Below the pieces are notes generated by a model. That model was not told where the DNA came from. It worked only from the letters and a program-made list of their open reading frames with translations, and did no database searches. From contig OX377203.1 of assembly GCA_947396885.1 (NCBI GenBank), positions 26,043,253 through 26,107,252 on the forward strand: a stretch of 64,000 bases of DNA. The letters run 5' to 3'. This document shows positions 47,879 to 61,282 of the stretch, one piece after another. The DNA is from Heligmosomoides polygyrus polygyrus (taxonomy: Eukaryota; Nematoda; Chromadorea; Rhabditida; Heligmosomidae). A program made the translations under genes and the position numbers. Position 1 is the stretch's first letter. The number at the start of each line of letters is the position of its first letter.

Positions 47879-49188
47879 TCGGACGTCTTCGAGCCTCGCC
47901 TACGACACGCGAATAGGAAGCGGTTTCCGCGCGCGGCACTCGGTGAGCAGGGTGCGAACGAAATTCTCGCCAAAACATTGCATCGGCCGGGAATCGAACC
48001 CGGGCCGCCCGCGTGGCAGGCGAGCATTCTACCACTGAACCACCGATGCTTGGACGTCTTCGAGCCTCGCCTACGACACCCGAATAGGAAGCGGTTTCCG
48101 CGCGCGGCACTATCGGTGAGCAGGGTGCGAACGAAATTCTCGCCAAAACATTGCATCGGCCGGGAATCGAACCCGGGCCGCCCGCGTGGCAGGCGAGCAT
48201 TCTACCACTGAACCACCGATGCTTGGACGTCTTCGAGCCTCGCCTGCGACACGCGAATAGGAAGCGGTTTCCGCGCGCGGCACTATCGGTGAGCAGGGTG
48301 CGAACGAAATTCTCGCCAAAACATTGCAACGGCCGGGAATCGAACCCGGGCCGCCCGCGTGGCAGGCGAGCATTCTACCACTGAACCACCGATGCTTGGA
48401 CGTCTTCGAGCCTCGCCTACGACACGCGAATAGGAAGCGGTTTCCGCGCGCGGCACTATCGGTGAGCAGGGTGCGAACGAAATTCTCGCCAAAACATTGC
48501 ATCGGCCGGGAATCGAACCCGGGCCGCCCGCGTGGCAGGCGAGCATTCTACCACTGAACCACCGATGCTTAGACGCCTTCGAGAATCGCCTGCGACACGC
48601 GAATAGGAAGCGGTTTCCGCGCGCGGCACTATCGGTGAGCAGGGTGCGAACGAAATTCTCGCCAAAACATTGCATCGGCCGGGAATCGAACCCGGGCCGC
48701 CCGCGTGGCAGGCGAGCATTCTACCACTGAACCACCGATGCTCGGACGTCTTCGAGCCTCGCCTACGACACGCGAATAGGAAGCGGTTTCCGCGCGCGGC
48801 ACTATCGGTGAGCAGGGTGCGAGCGAAATTCTCGCCAAAACATTGCAACGGCCGGGAATCGAACCCGGGCCGCCCGCGTGGCAGGCGAGCATTCTACCAC
48901 TGAACCACCGATGCTTGGACGTCTTCGAGCCTCGCCTACGACACGCGAATAGGAAGCGGTTTCCGCGCGCGGCACTATCGGTGAGCAGGGTGCGAACGAA
49001 ATTCTCGCCAAAACATTGCATCGGCCGGGAATCGAACCCGGGCCGCCCGCGTGGCAGGCGAGCATTCTACCACTGAACCACCGATGCTTAGACGTCTTCG
49101 AGAATCGCCTGCGACACGCGAATAGGAAGCGGATTCCGCGCGCGGCACTATCGGTGAGCAGGGTGCGAACGAAGTTCTCGCCAAACAT

Positions 49189-49285
49189 TGCATCGGCCGG
49201 GAATCGAACCCGGGCCCATCGGCCGGGAATCGAACCCGGGCCGCCCGCGTGGCAGGCGAGCATTCTACCACTGAACCACCGATGC
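49189..49285 (-). tRNA. T-arm-duplicated tRNA-Gly(GCC), subtype ii
   Basis: Right member of the 3159-bp pair with 46030. Confidence 0.85.
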
Positions 49286-50940
49286 TCGGACGTCTTCGAG
49301 CCTCGCCTACGACACGCGAATAGGAAGCGGTTTCCGCGCGCGGCACTATCGGTGAGCAGGGTGCGAACGAAATTCTCGCCAAAACATTGCATCGGCCGGG
49401 AATCGAACCCGGGCCGCCCGCGTGGCAGGCGAGCATTCTACCACTGAACCACCGATGCTTGGACGTCTTCGAGCCTCGCCTGCGACACGCGAATAGGAAG
49501 CGGTTTCCGCGCGCGGCACTATCGGTGAGCAGGGTGCGAACGAAATTCTCGCCAAAACATTGCATCGGCCGGGAATCGAACCCGGGCCGCCCGCGTGGCA
49601 GGCGAGCATTCTACCACTGAACCACCGATGCTTAGACGTCTTCGAGAATCGCCTACGACACGCGAATAGGAAGCGGTTTCCGCGCGCGGCACTATCGGTG
49701 AGCAGGGTGCGAACGAAGTTCTCGCCAAACATTGCATCGGCCGGGAATCGAACCCGGGCCGCCCGCGTGGCAGGCGAGCACTCTACCACTGAACCACCGA
49801 TGCTTGGACGTCTTCGAGCCTCGCCTACGACACGCGAATAGGAAGCGGTTTCCGCGCGCGGCACTCGGTGAGCAGGGTGCGAACGAAATTCTCGCCAAAA
49901 CATTGCATCGGCCGGGAATCGAACCCGGGCCGCCCGCGTGGCAGGCAAGCATTCTACCACTGAACCACCGATGCTTGGACGTCTTCGAGCCTCGCCTGCG
50001 ACACGCGAATAGGAAGCGGTTTCCGCGCGCAGCACTATCGGTGAGCAGGGTGCGAACGAAATTCTCGCCAAAACATTGCAACGGCCGGGAATCGAACCCG
50101 GGCCGCCCGCGTGGCAGGCGAGCATTCTACCACTGAACCACCGATGCTTGGACGTCTTCGAGAATCGCCTGCGACACGCGAATAGGAAGCGGTTTCCGCG
50201 CGCGGCACTATCGGTGAGCAGGGTGCGAACGAAATTCTCGCCAAAACATTGCATCGGCCGGGAATCGAACCCGGGCCGCCCGCGTGGCAGGCGAGCATTC
50301 TACCACTGAACCACCGATGCTCGGACGTCTTCGAGCCTCGCCTACGACACGCGAATAGGAAGCGGTTTCCGCGCGCGGCACTATCGGTGAGCAGGGTGCG
50401 AACGAAATTCTCGCCAAAACATTGCATCGGCCGGGAATCGAACCCGGGCCGCCCGCGTGGCAGGCGAGCATTCTACCACTGAACCACCGATGCTTGGACG
50501 TCTTCGAGCCTCGCCTGCGACACGCGAATAGGAAGCGGTTTCCGCGCGCGGCACTATCGGTGAGCAGGGTGCGAACGAAATTCTCGCCAAAACATTGCAA
50601 CGGCCGGGAATCGAACCCGGGCCGCCCGCGTGGCAGGCGAGCATTCTACCACTGAACCACCGATGCTTGGACGTCTTCGAGCCTCGCCTACGACACGCGA
50701 ATAGGAAGCGGTTTCCGCGCGCGGCACTATCGGTGAGCAGGGTGCGAACGAAATTCTCGCCAAAACATTGCATCGGCCGGGAATCGAACCCGGGCCGCCC
50801 GCGTGGCAGGCGAGCATTCTACCACTGAACCACCGATGCTTAGACGTCTTCGAGAATCGCCTGCGACACGCGAATAGGAAGCGGATTCCGCGCGCGGCAC
50901 TATCGGTGAGCAGGGTGCGAACGAAGTTCTCGCCAAACAT

Positions 50941-51037
50941 TGCATCGGCCGGGAATCGAACCCGGGCCCATCGGCCGGGAATCGAACCCGGGCCGCCCGC
51001 GTGGCAGGCGAGCACTCTACCACTGAACCACCGATGC
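50941..51037 (-). tRNA. T-arm-duplicated tRNA-Gly(GCC), subtype i
   Basis: Right member of the 3159-bp pair with 47782. Confidence 0.85.
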
Positions 51038-53213
51038 TTGGACGTCTTCGAGCCTCGCCTACGACACGCGAATAGGAAGCGGTTTCCGCGCGCGGCACTC
51101 GGTGAGCAGGGTGCGAACGAAATTCTCGCCAAAACATTGCATCGGCCGGGAATCGAACCCGGGCCGCCCGCGTGGCAGGCGAGCATTCTACCACTGAACC
51201 ACCGATGCTTGGACGTCTTCGAGCCTCGCCTACGACACGCGAATAGGAAGCGGTTTCCGCGCGCGGCACTATCGGTGAGCAGGGTGCGAACGAAATTCTC
51301 GCCAAAACATTGCATCGGCCGGGAATCGAACCCGGGCCGCCCGCGTGGCAGGCGAGCATTCTACCACTGAACCACCGATGCTTGGACGTCTTCGAGCCTC
51401 GCCTGCGACACGCGAATAGGAAGCGGTTTCCGCGCGCAGCACTATCGGTGAGCAGGGTGCGAACGAAATTCTCGCCAAAACATTGCAACGGCCGGGAATC
51501 GAACCCGGGCCGCCCGCGTGGCAGGCGAGCATTCTACCACTGAACCACCGATGCTTGGACGTCTTCGAGCCTCGCCTACGACACGCGAATAGGAAGCGGT
51601 TTCCGCGCGCGGCACTATCGGTGAGCAGGGTGCGAACGAAATTCTCGCCAAAACATTGCATCGGCCGGGAATCGAACCCGGGCCGCCCGCGTGGCAGGCG
51701 AGCATTCTACCACTGAACCACCGATGCTTAGACGTCTTCGAGAATCGCCTGCGACACGCGAATAGGAAGCGGTTTCCGCGCGCGGCACTATCGGTGAGCA
51801 GGGTGCGAACGAAATTCTCGCCAAAACATTGCATCGGCCGGGAATCGAACCCGGGCCGCCCGCGTGGCAGGCGAGCATTCTACCACTGAACCACCGATGC
51901 TCGGACGTCTTCGAGCCTCGCCTACGACACGCGAATAGGAAGCGGTTTCCGCGCGCGGCACTATCGGTGAGCAGGGTGCGAACGAAATTCTCGCCAAAAC
52001 ATTGCATCGGCCGGGAATCGAACCCGGGCCGCCCGCGTGGCAGGCGAGCATTCTACCACTGAACCACCGATGCTTGGACGTCTTCGAGCCTCGCCTGCGA
52101 CACGCGAATAGGAAGCGGTTTCCGCGCGCAGCACTATCGGTGAGCAGGGTGCGAACGAAATTCTCGCCAAAACATTGCAACGGCCGGGAATCGAACCCGG
52201 GCCGCCCGCGTGGCAGGCGAGCATTCTACCACTGAACCACCGATGCTTGGACGTCTTCGAGCCTCGCCTACGACACGCGAATAGGAAGCGGTTTCCGCGC
52301 GCGGCACTATCGGTGAGCAGGGTGCGAACGAAATTCTCGCCAAAACATTGCATCGGCCGGGAATCGAACCCGGGCCGCCCGCGTGGCAGGCGAGCATTCT
52401 ACCACTGAACCACCGATGCTTAGACGTCTTCGAGAATCGCCTGCGACACGCGAATAGGAAGCGGTTTCCGCGCGCGGCACTATCGGTGAGCAGGGTGCGA
52501 ACGAAATTCTCGCCAAAACATTGCATCGGCCGGGAATCGAACCCGGGCCGCCCGCGTGGCAGGCGAGCATTCTACCACTGAACCACCGATGCTCGGACGT
52601 CTTCGAGCCTCGCCTACGACACGCGAATAGGAAGCGGTTTCCGCGCGCGGCACTATCGGTGAGCAGGGTGCGAACGAAATTCTCGCCAAAACATTGCATC
52701 GGCCGGGAATCGAACCCGGGCCGCCCGCGTGGCAGGCGAGCATTCTACCACTGAACCACCGATGCTTGGACGTCTTCGAGCCTCGCCTGCGACACGCGAA
52801 TAGGAAGCGGTTTCCGCGCGCAGCACTATCGGTGAGCAGGGTGCGAACGAAATTCTCGCCAAAACATTGCAACGGCCGGGAATCGAACCCGGGCCGCCCG
52901 CGTGGCAGGCGAGCATTCTACCACTGAACCACCGATGCTTGGACGTCTTCGAGCCTCGCCTACGACACGCGAATAGGAAGCGGTTTCCGCGCGCGGCACT
53001 ATCGGTGAGCAGGGTGCGAACGAAATTCTCGCCAAAACATTGCATCGGCCGGGAATCGAACCCGGGCCGCCCGCGTGGCAGGCGAGCATTCTACCACTGA
53101 ACCACCGATGCTTAGACGTCTTCGAGAATCGCCTGCGACACGCGAATAGGAAGCGGTTTCCGCGCGCGGCACTATCGGTGAGCAGGGTGCGAACGAAATT
53201 CTCGCCAAAACAT

Positions 53214-53284
53214 TGCATCGGCCGGGAATCGAACCCGGGCCGCCCGCGTGGCAGGCGAGCATTCTAGCACTGAACCACCGATGC
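53214..53284 (-). tRNA. tRNA-Gly(GCC), D-loop G19 lost
   Basis: The D-loop reads AGTGCTA, so one of the two invariant G that bind the T-loop is C. The same base is in the A box. Likely impaired. Confidence 0.8.
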
Positions 53285-53903
53285 TCGGACGTCTTCGAGC
53301 CTCGCCTACGACACGCGAATAGGAAGCGGTTTCCGCGCGCGGCACTCGGTGAGCAGGGTGCGAACGAAATTCTCGCCAAAACATTGCATCGGCCGGGAAT
53401 CGAACCCGGGCCGCCCGCGTGGCAGGCGAGCATTCTACCACTGAACCACCGATGCTTGGACGTCTTCGAGCCTCGCCTACGACACCCGAATAGGAAGCGG
53501 TTTCCGCGCGCGGCACTATCGGTGAGCAGGGTGCGAACGAAATTCTCGCCAAAACATTGCATCGGCCGGGAATCGAACCCGGGCCGCCCGCGTGGCAGGC
53601 GAGCATTCTACCACTGAACCACCGATGCTTGGACGTCTTCGAGCCTCGCCTGCGACACGCGAATAGGAAGCGGTTTCCGCGCGCGGCACTATCGGTGAGC
53701 AGGGTGCGAACGAAATTCTCGCCAAAACATTGCAACGGCCGGGAATCGAACCCGGGCCGCCCGCGTGGCAGGCGAGCATTCTACCACTGAACCACCGATG
53801 CTTGGACGTCTTCGAGCCTCGCCTACGACACGCGAATAGGAAGCGGTTTCCGCGCGCGGCACTATCGGTGAGCAGGGTGCGAACGAAATTCTCGCCAAAA
53901 CAT

Positions 53904-53974
53904 TGCATCGGCCGGGAATCGAACCCTGGCCGCCCGCGTGGCAGGCGAGCATTCTACCACTGAACCACCGATGC
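53904..53974 (-). tRNA. tRNA-Gly(GCC), T-stem mismatch
   Basis: The 5' T-stem strand reads CAGGG for CCGGG, breaking one pair. Unique in the window. Confidence 0.8.
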
Positions 53975-54594
53975 TTAGACGCCTTCGAGAATCGCCTGCG
54001 ACACGCGAATAGGAAGCGGTTTCCGCGCGCGGCACTATCGGTGAGCAGGGTGCGAACGAAATTCTCGCCAAAACATTGCATCGGCCGGGAATCGAACCCG
54101 GGCCGCCCGCGTGGCAGGCGAGCATTCTACCACTGAACCACCGATGCTCGGACGTCTTCGAGCCTCGCCTACGACACGCGAATAGGAAGCGGTTTCCGCG
54201 CGCGGCACTGTCGGTGAGCAGGGTGCGAACGAAATTCTCGCCAAAACATTGCAACGGCCGGGAATCGAACCCGGGCCGCCCGCGTGGCAGGCGAGCATTC
54301 TACCACTGAACCACCGATGCTTGGACGTCTTCGAGCCTCGCCTACGACACGCGAATAGGAAGCGGTTTCCGCGCGCGGCACTATCGGTGAGCAGGGTGCG
54401 AACGAAATTCTCGCCAAAACATTGCATCGGCCGGGAATCGAACCCGGGCCGCCCGCGTGGCAGGCGAGCATTCTACCACTGAACCACCGATGCTTAGACG
54501 TCTTCGAGAATCGCCTGCGACACGCGAATAGGAAGCGGATTCCGCGCGCGGCACTATCGGTGAGCAGGGTGCGAACGAAGTTCTCGCCAAACAT

Positions 54595-54691
54595 TGCATC
54601 GGCCGGGAATCGAACCCGGGCCCATCGGCCGGGAATCGAACCCGGGCCGCCCGCGTGGCAGGCGAGCATTCTACCACTGAACCACCGATGC
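54595..54691 (-). tRNA. T-arm-duplicated tRNA-Gly(GCC), subtype ii
   Basis: The only duplicated copy between 51.1 and 56.8 kb. Confidence 0.85.
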
Positions 54692-56868
54692 TCGGACGTC
54701 TTCGAGCCTCGCCTACGACACGCGAATAGGAAGCGGTTTCCGCGCGCGGCACTATCGGTGAGCAGGGTGCGAACGAAATTCTCGCCAAAACATTGCATCG
54801 GCCGGGAATCGAACCCGGGCCGCCCGCGTGGCAGGCGAGCATTCTACCACTGAACCACCGATGCTTGGACGTCTTCGAGCCTCGCCTGCGACACGCGAAT
54901 AGGAAGCGGTTTCCGCGCGCGGCACTATCGGTGAGCAGGGTGCGAACGAAATTCTCGCCAAAACATTGCAACGGCCGGGAATCGAACCCGGGCCGCCCGC
55001 GTGGCAGGCGAGCATTCTACCACTGAACCACCGATGCTTGGACGTCTTCGAGCCTCGCCTACGACACGCGAATAGGAAGCGGTTTCCGCGCGCGGCACTA
55101 TCGGTGAGCAGGGTGCGAACGAAATTCTCGCCAAAACATTGCATCGGCCGGGAATCGAACCCGGGCCGCCCGCGTGGCAGGCGAGCATTCTACCACTGAA
55201 CCACCGATGCTTGGACGTCTTCGAGCCTCGCCTACGACACCCGAATAGGAAGCGGTTTCCGCGCGCGGCACTATCGGTGAGCAGGGTGCGAACGAAATTC
55301 TCGCCAAAACATTGCATCGGCCGGGAATCGAACCCGGGCCGCCCGCGTGGCAGGCGAGCATTCTACCACTGAACCACCGATGCTTGGACGTCTTCGAGCC
55401 TCGCCTGCGACACGCGAATAGGAAGCGGTTTCCGCGCGCGGCACTATCGGTGAGCAGGGTGCGAACGAAATTCTCGCCAAAACATTGCAACGGCCGGGAA
55501 TCGAACCCGGGCCGCCCGCGTGGCAGGCGAGCATTCTACCACTGAACCACCGATGCTTGGACGTCTTCGAGCCTCGCCTACGACACGCGAATAGGAAGCG
55601 GTTTCCGCGCGCGGCACTATCGGTGAGCAGGGTGCGAACGAAATTCTCGCCAAAACATTGCAACGGCCGGGAATCGAACCCGGGCCGCCCGCGTGGCAGG
55701 CGAGCATTCTACCACTGAACCACCGATGCTTGGACGTCTTCGAGCCTCGCCTACGACACGCGAATAGGAAGCGGTTTCCGCGCGCGGCACTATCGGTGAG
55801 CAGGGTGCGAACGAAATTCTCGCCAAAACATTGCATCGGCCGGGAATCGAACCCGGGCCGCCCGCGTGGCAGGCGAGCATTCTACCACTGAACCACCGAT
55901 GCTTAGACGCCTTCGAGAATCGCCTGCGACACGCGAATAGGAAGCGGTTTCCGCGCGCGGCACTATCGGTGAGCAGGGTGCGAACGAAATTCTCGCCAAA
56001 ACATTGCATCGGCCGGGAATCGAACCCGGGCCGCCCGCGTGGCAGGCGAGCATTCTACCACTGAACCACCGATGCTCGGACGTCTTCGAGCCTCGCCTAC
56101 GACACGCGAATAGGAAGCGGTTTCCGCGCGCGGCACTATCGGTGAGCAGGGTGCGAACGAAATTCTCGCCAAAACATTGCAACGGCCGGGAATCGAACCC
56201 GGGCCGCCCGCGTGGCAGGCGAGCATTCTACCACTGAACCACCGATGCTTGGACGTCTTCGAGCCTCGCCTACGACACGCGAATAGGAAGCGGTTTCCGC
56301 GCGCGGCACTATCGGTGAGCAGGGTGCGAACGAAATTCTCGCCAAAACATTGCATCGGCCGGGAATCGAACCCGGGCCGCCCGCGTGGCAGGCGAGCATT
56401 CTACCACTGAACCACCGATGCTTAGACGTCTTCGAGAATCGCCTGCGACACGCGAATAGGAAGCGGATTCCGCGCGCGGCACTATCGGTGAGCAGGGTGC
56501 GAACGAAATTCTCGCCAAAACATTGCAACGGCCGGGAATCGAACCCGGGCCGCCCGCGTGGCAGGCGAGCATTCTACCACTGAACCACCGATGCTTGGAC
56601 GTCTTCGAGCCTCGCCTACGACACGCGAATAGGAAGCGGTTTCCGCGCGCGGCACTATCGGTGAGCAGGGTGCGAACGAAATTCTCGCCAAAACATTGCA
56701 TCGGCCGGGAATCGAACCCGGGCCGCCCGCGTGGCAGGCGAGCATTCTACCACTGAACCACCGATGCTTAGACGTCTTCGAGAATCGCCTGCGACACGCG
56801 AATAGGAAGCGGATTCCGCGCGCGGCACTATCGGTGAGCAGGGTGCGAACGAAGTTCTCGCCAAACAT

Positions 56869-56965
56869 TGCATCGGCCGGGAATCGAACCCGGGCCCATC
56901 GGCCGGGAATCGAACCCGGGCCGCCCGCGTGGCAGGCGAGCATTCTACCACTGAACCACCGATGC
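56869..56965 (-). tRNA. T-arm-duplicated tRNA-Gly(GCC), subtype ii
   Basis: First of a dense run of duplicated copies in the right part of the array. Confidence 0.85.
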
Positions 56966-57929
56966 TCGGACGTCTTCGAGCCTCGCCTACGACACGCGAA
57001 TAGGAAGCGGTTTCCGCGCGCGGCACTATCGGTGAGCAGGGTGCGAACGAAATTCTCGCCAAAACATTGCATCGGCCGGGAATCGAACCCGGGCCGCCCG
57101 CGTGGCAGGCGAGCATTCTACCACTGAACCACCGATGCTTGGACGTCTTCGAGCCTCGCCTGCGACACGCGAATAGGAAGCGGTTTCCGCGCGCGGCACT
57201 ATCGGTGAGCAGGGTGCGAACGAAATTCTCGCCAAAACATTGCAACGGCCGGGAATCGAACCCGGGCCGCCCGCGTGGCAGGCGAGCATTCTACCACTGA
57301 ACCACCGATGCTTGGACGTCTTCGAGCCTCGCCTACGACACGCGAATAGGAAGCGGTTTCCGCGCGCGGCACTATCGGTGAGCAGGGTGCGAACGAAATT
57401 CTCGCCAAAACATTGCATCGGCCGGGAATCGAACCCGGGCCGCCCGCGTGGCAGGCGAGCATTCTACCACTGAACCACCGATGCTTAGACGTCTTCGAGA
57501 ATCGCCTGCGACACGCGAATAGGAAGCGGTTTCCGCGCGCGGCACTATCGGTGAGCAGGGTGCGAACGAAATTCTCGCCAAAACATTGCATCGGCCGGGA
57601 ATCGAACCCGGGCCGCCCGCGTGGCAGGCGAGCATTCTACCACTGAACCACCGATGCTCGGACGTCTTCGAGCCTCGCCTACGACACGCGAATAGGAAGC
57701 GGTTTCCGCGCGCGGCACTCGGTGAGCAGGGTGCGAACGAAATTCTCGCCAAAACATTGCATCGGCCGGGAATCGAACCCGGGCCGCCCGCGTGGCAGGC
57801 GAGCATTCTACCACTGAACCACCGATGCTTGGACGTCTTCGAGCCTCGCCTACGACACGCGAATAGGAAGCGGTTTCCGCGCGCGGCACTATCGGTGAGC
57901 AGGGTGCGAACGAAGTTCTCGCCAAACAT

Positions 57930-58026
57930 TGCATCGGCCGGGAATCGAACCCGGGCCCATCGGCCGGGAATCGAACCCGGGCCGCCCGCGTGGCAGGCGA
58001 GCATTCTACCACTGAACCACCGATGC
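57930..58026 (-). tRNA. T-arm-duplicated tRNA-Gly(GCC), subtype ii
   Basis: The upstream spacer has the common GCGGTTTCC form rather than the GCGGATTCC form seen with most subtype ii copies. Confidence 0.85.
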
Positions 58027-58301
58027 TCGGACGTCTTCGAGCCTCGCCTACGACACGCGAATAGGAAGCGGTTTCCGCGCGCGGCACTATCGGTGAGCAG
58101 GGTGCGAAAGAAATTCTCGCCAAAACATTGCATCGGCCGGGAATCGAACCCGGGCCGCCCGCGTGGCAGGCGAGCATTCTACCACTGAACCACCGATGCT
58201 TGGACGTCTTCGAGCCTCGCCTGCGACACGCGAATAGGAAGCGGTTTCCGCGCGCGGCACTATCGGTGAGCAGGGTGCGAACGAAATTCTCGCCAAAACA
58301 T

Positions 58302-58372
58302 TGCATCGGCCGGGAATCGAACCCGGGCCGCCCGCGTGGCATGCGAGCATTCTACCACTGAACCACCGATGC
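58302..58372 (-). tRNA. tRNA-Gly(GCC), C32 to A in the anticodon loop
   Basis: The loop reads ATGCCAC; the anticodon GCC is unchanged. Unique in the window. Confidence 0.8.
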
Positions 58373-58817
58373 TTAGACGTCTTCGAGAATCGCCTGCGAC
58401 ACGCGAATAGGAAGCGGTTTCCGCGCGCGGCACTATCGGTGAGCAGGGTGCGAACGAAATTCTCGCCAAAACATTGCATCGGCCGGGAATCGAACCCGGG
58501 CCGCCCGCGTGGCAGGCGAGCATTCTACCACTGAACCACCGATGCTCGGACGTCTTCGAGCCTCGCCTACGACACGCGAATAGGAAGCGGTTTCCGCGCG
58601 CGGCACTCGGTGAGCAGGGTGCGAACGAAATTCTCGCCAAAACATTGCATCGGCCGGGAATCGAACCCGGGCCGCCCGCGTGGCAGGCGAGCATTCTACC
58701 ACTGAACCACCGATGCTTGGACGTCTTCGAGCCTCGCCTACGACACGCGAATAGGAAGCGGTTTCCGCGCGCGGCACTATCGGTGAGCAGGGTGCGAACG
58801 AAGTTCTCGCCAAACAT

Positions 58818-58914
58818 TGCATCGGCCGGGAATCGAACCCGGGCCCATCGGCCGGGAATCGAACCCGGGCCGCCCGCGTGGCAGGCGAGCACTCTACCAC
58901 TGAACCACCGATGC
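58818..58914 (-). tRNA. T-arm-duplicated tRNA-Gly(GCC), subtype i
   Basis: Part of a five-unit block (steps 171, 172, 197, 172, 199) repeated 911 bp later at 59729. Confidence 0.85.
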
Positions 58915-59186
58915 TTGGACGTCTTCGAGCCTCGCCTACGACACGCGAATAGGATGCGGTTTCCGCGCGCGGCACTCGGTGAGCAGGGTGCGAACGAAAT
59001 TCTCGCCAAAACATTGCATCGGCCGGGAATCGAACCCGGGCCGCCCGCGTGGCAGGCGAGCATTCTACCACTGAACCACCGATGCTTAGACGTCTTCGAG
59101 AATCGCCTGCGACACGCGAATAGGAAGCGGATTCCGCGCGCGGCACTATCGGTGAGCAGGGTGCGAACGAAGTTCTCGCCAAACAT

Positions 59187-59283
59187 TGCATCGGCCGGGA
59201 ATCGAACCCGGGCCCATCGGCCGGGAATCGAACCCGGGCCGCCCGCGTGGCAGGCGAGCATTCTACCACTGAACCACCGATGC
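59187..59283 (-). tRNA. T-arm-duplicated tRNA-Gly(GCC), subtype ii
   Basis: Second duplicated copy of the 911-bp block; partner at 60098. Confidence 0.85.
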
Positions 59284-59728
59284 TCGGACGTCTTCGAGCC
59301 TCGCCTACGACACGCGAATAGGAAGCGGTTTCCGCGCGCGGCACTATCGGTGAGCAGGGTGCGAACGAAATTCTCGCCAAAACATTGCATCGGCCGGGAA
59401 TCGAACCCGGGCCGCCCGCGTGGCAGGCGAGCATTCTACCACTGAACCACCGATGCTCGGACGTCTTCGAGCCTCGCCTACGACACGCGAATAGGAAGCG
59501 GTTTCCGCGCGCGGCACTCGGTGAGCAGGGTGCGAACGAAATTCTCGCCAAAACATTGCATCGGCCGGGAATCGAACCCGGGCCGCCCGCGTGGCAGGCG
59601 AGCATTCTACCACTGAACCACCGATGCTTGGACGTCTTCGAGCCTCGCCTACGACACGCGAATAGGAAGCGGTTTCCGCGCGCGGCACTATCGGTGAGCA
59701 GGGTGCGAACGAAGTTCTCGCCAAACAT

Positions 59729-59825
59729 TGCATCGGCCGGGAATCGAACCCGGGCCCATCGGCCGGGAATCGAACCCGGGCCGCCCGCGTGGCAGGCGAG
59801 CACTCTACCACTGAACCACCGATGC
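59729..59825 (-). tRNA. T-arm-duplicated tRNA-Gly(GCC), subtype i
   Basis: Partner of 58818. Confidence 0.85.
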
Positions 59826-60097
59826 TTGGACGTCTTCGAGCCTCGCCTACGACACGCGAATAGGAAGCGGTTTCCGCGCGCGGCACTCGGTGAGCAGGGT
59901 GCGAACGAAATTCTCGCCAAAACATTGCATCGGCCGGGAATCGAACCCGGGCCGCCCGCGTGGCAGGCGAGCATTCTACCACTGAACCACCGATGCTTAG
60001 ACGTCTTCGAGAATCGCCTGCGACACGCGAATAGGAAGCGGATTCCGCGCGCGGCACTATCGGTGAGCAGGGTGCGAACGAAGTTCTCGCCAAACAT

Positions 60098-60194
60098 TGC
60101 ATCGGCCGGGAATCGAACCCGGGCCCATCGGCCGGGAATCGAACCCGGGCCGCCCGCGTGGCAGGCGAGCATTCTACCACTGAACCACCGATGC
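60098..60194 (-). tRNA. T-arm-duplicated tRNA-Gly(GCC), subtype ii
   Basis: Partner of 59187. Confidence 0.85.
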
Positions 60195-60468
60195 TCGGAC
60201 GTCTTCGAGCCTCGCCTACGACACGCGAATAGGAAGCGGTTTCCGCGCGCGGCACTATCGGTGAGCAGGGTGCGAACGAAATTCTCGCCAAAACATTGCA
60301 TCGGCCGGGAATCGAACCCGGGCCGCCCGCGTGGCAGGCGAGCATTCTACCACTGAACCACCGATGCTTAGACGTCTTCGAGAATCGCCTGCGACACGCG
60401 AATAGGAAGCGGATTCCGCGCGCGGCACTATCGGTGAGCAGGGTGCGAACGAAGTTCTCGCCAAACAT

Positions 60469-60565
60469 TGCATCGGCCGGGAATCGAACCCGGGCCCATC
60501 GGCCGGGAATCGAACCCGGGCCGCCCGCGTGGCAGGCGAGCATTCTACCACTGAACCACCGATGC
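60469..60565 (-). tRNA. T-arm-duplicated tRNA-Gly(GCC), subtype ii
   Basis: One normal copy (60297) separates it from 60098, a local two-unit repeat. Confidence 0.85.
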
Positions 60566-61185
60566 TCGGACGTCTTCGAGCCTCGCCTACGACACGCGAA
60601 TAGGAAGCGGTTTCCGCGCGCGGCACTATCGGTGAGCAGGGTGCGAACGAAATTCTCGCCAAAACATTGCATCGGCCGGGAATCGAACCCGGGCCGCCCG
60701 CGTGGCAGGCGAGCATTCTACCACTGAACCACCGATGCTTGGACGTCTTCGAGCCTCGCCTGCGACACGCGAATAGGAAGCGGTTTCCGCGCGCGGCACT
60801 ATCGGTGAGCAGGGTGCGAACGAAATTCTCGCCAAAACATTGCAACGGCCGGGAATCGAACCCGGGCCGCCCGCGTGGCAGGCGAGCATTCTACCACTGA
60901 ACCACCGATGCTTGGACGTCTTCGAGCCTCGCCTACGACACGCGAATAGGAAGCGGTTTCCGCGCGCGGCACTATCGGTGAGCAGGGTGCGAACGAAATT
61001 CTCGCCAAAACATTGCATCGGCCGGGAATCGAACCCGGGCCGCCCGCGTGGCAGGCGAGCATTCTACCACTGAACCACCGATGCTTAGACGTCTTCGAGA
61101 ATCGCCTGCGACACGCGAATAGGAAGCGGTTTCCGCGCGCGGCACTATCGGTGAGCAGGGTGCGAACGAAGTTCTCGCCAAACAT

Positions 61186-61282
61186 TGCATCGGCCGGGAA
61201 TCGAACCCGGGCCCATCGGCCGGGAATCGAACCCGGGCCGCCCGCGTGGCAGGCGAGCATTCTACCACTGAACCACCGATGC
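61186..61282 (-). tRNA. T-arm-duplicated tRNA-Gly(GCC), subtype ii
   Basis: The next unit upstream in array order (61014) has the TTAGACG flank but the GCGGTTTCC spacer. Confidence 0.85.
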
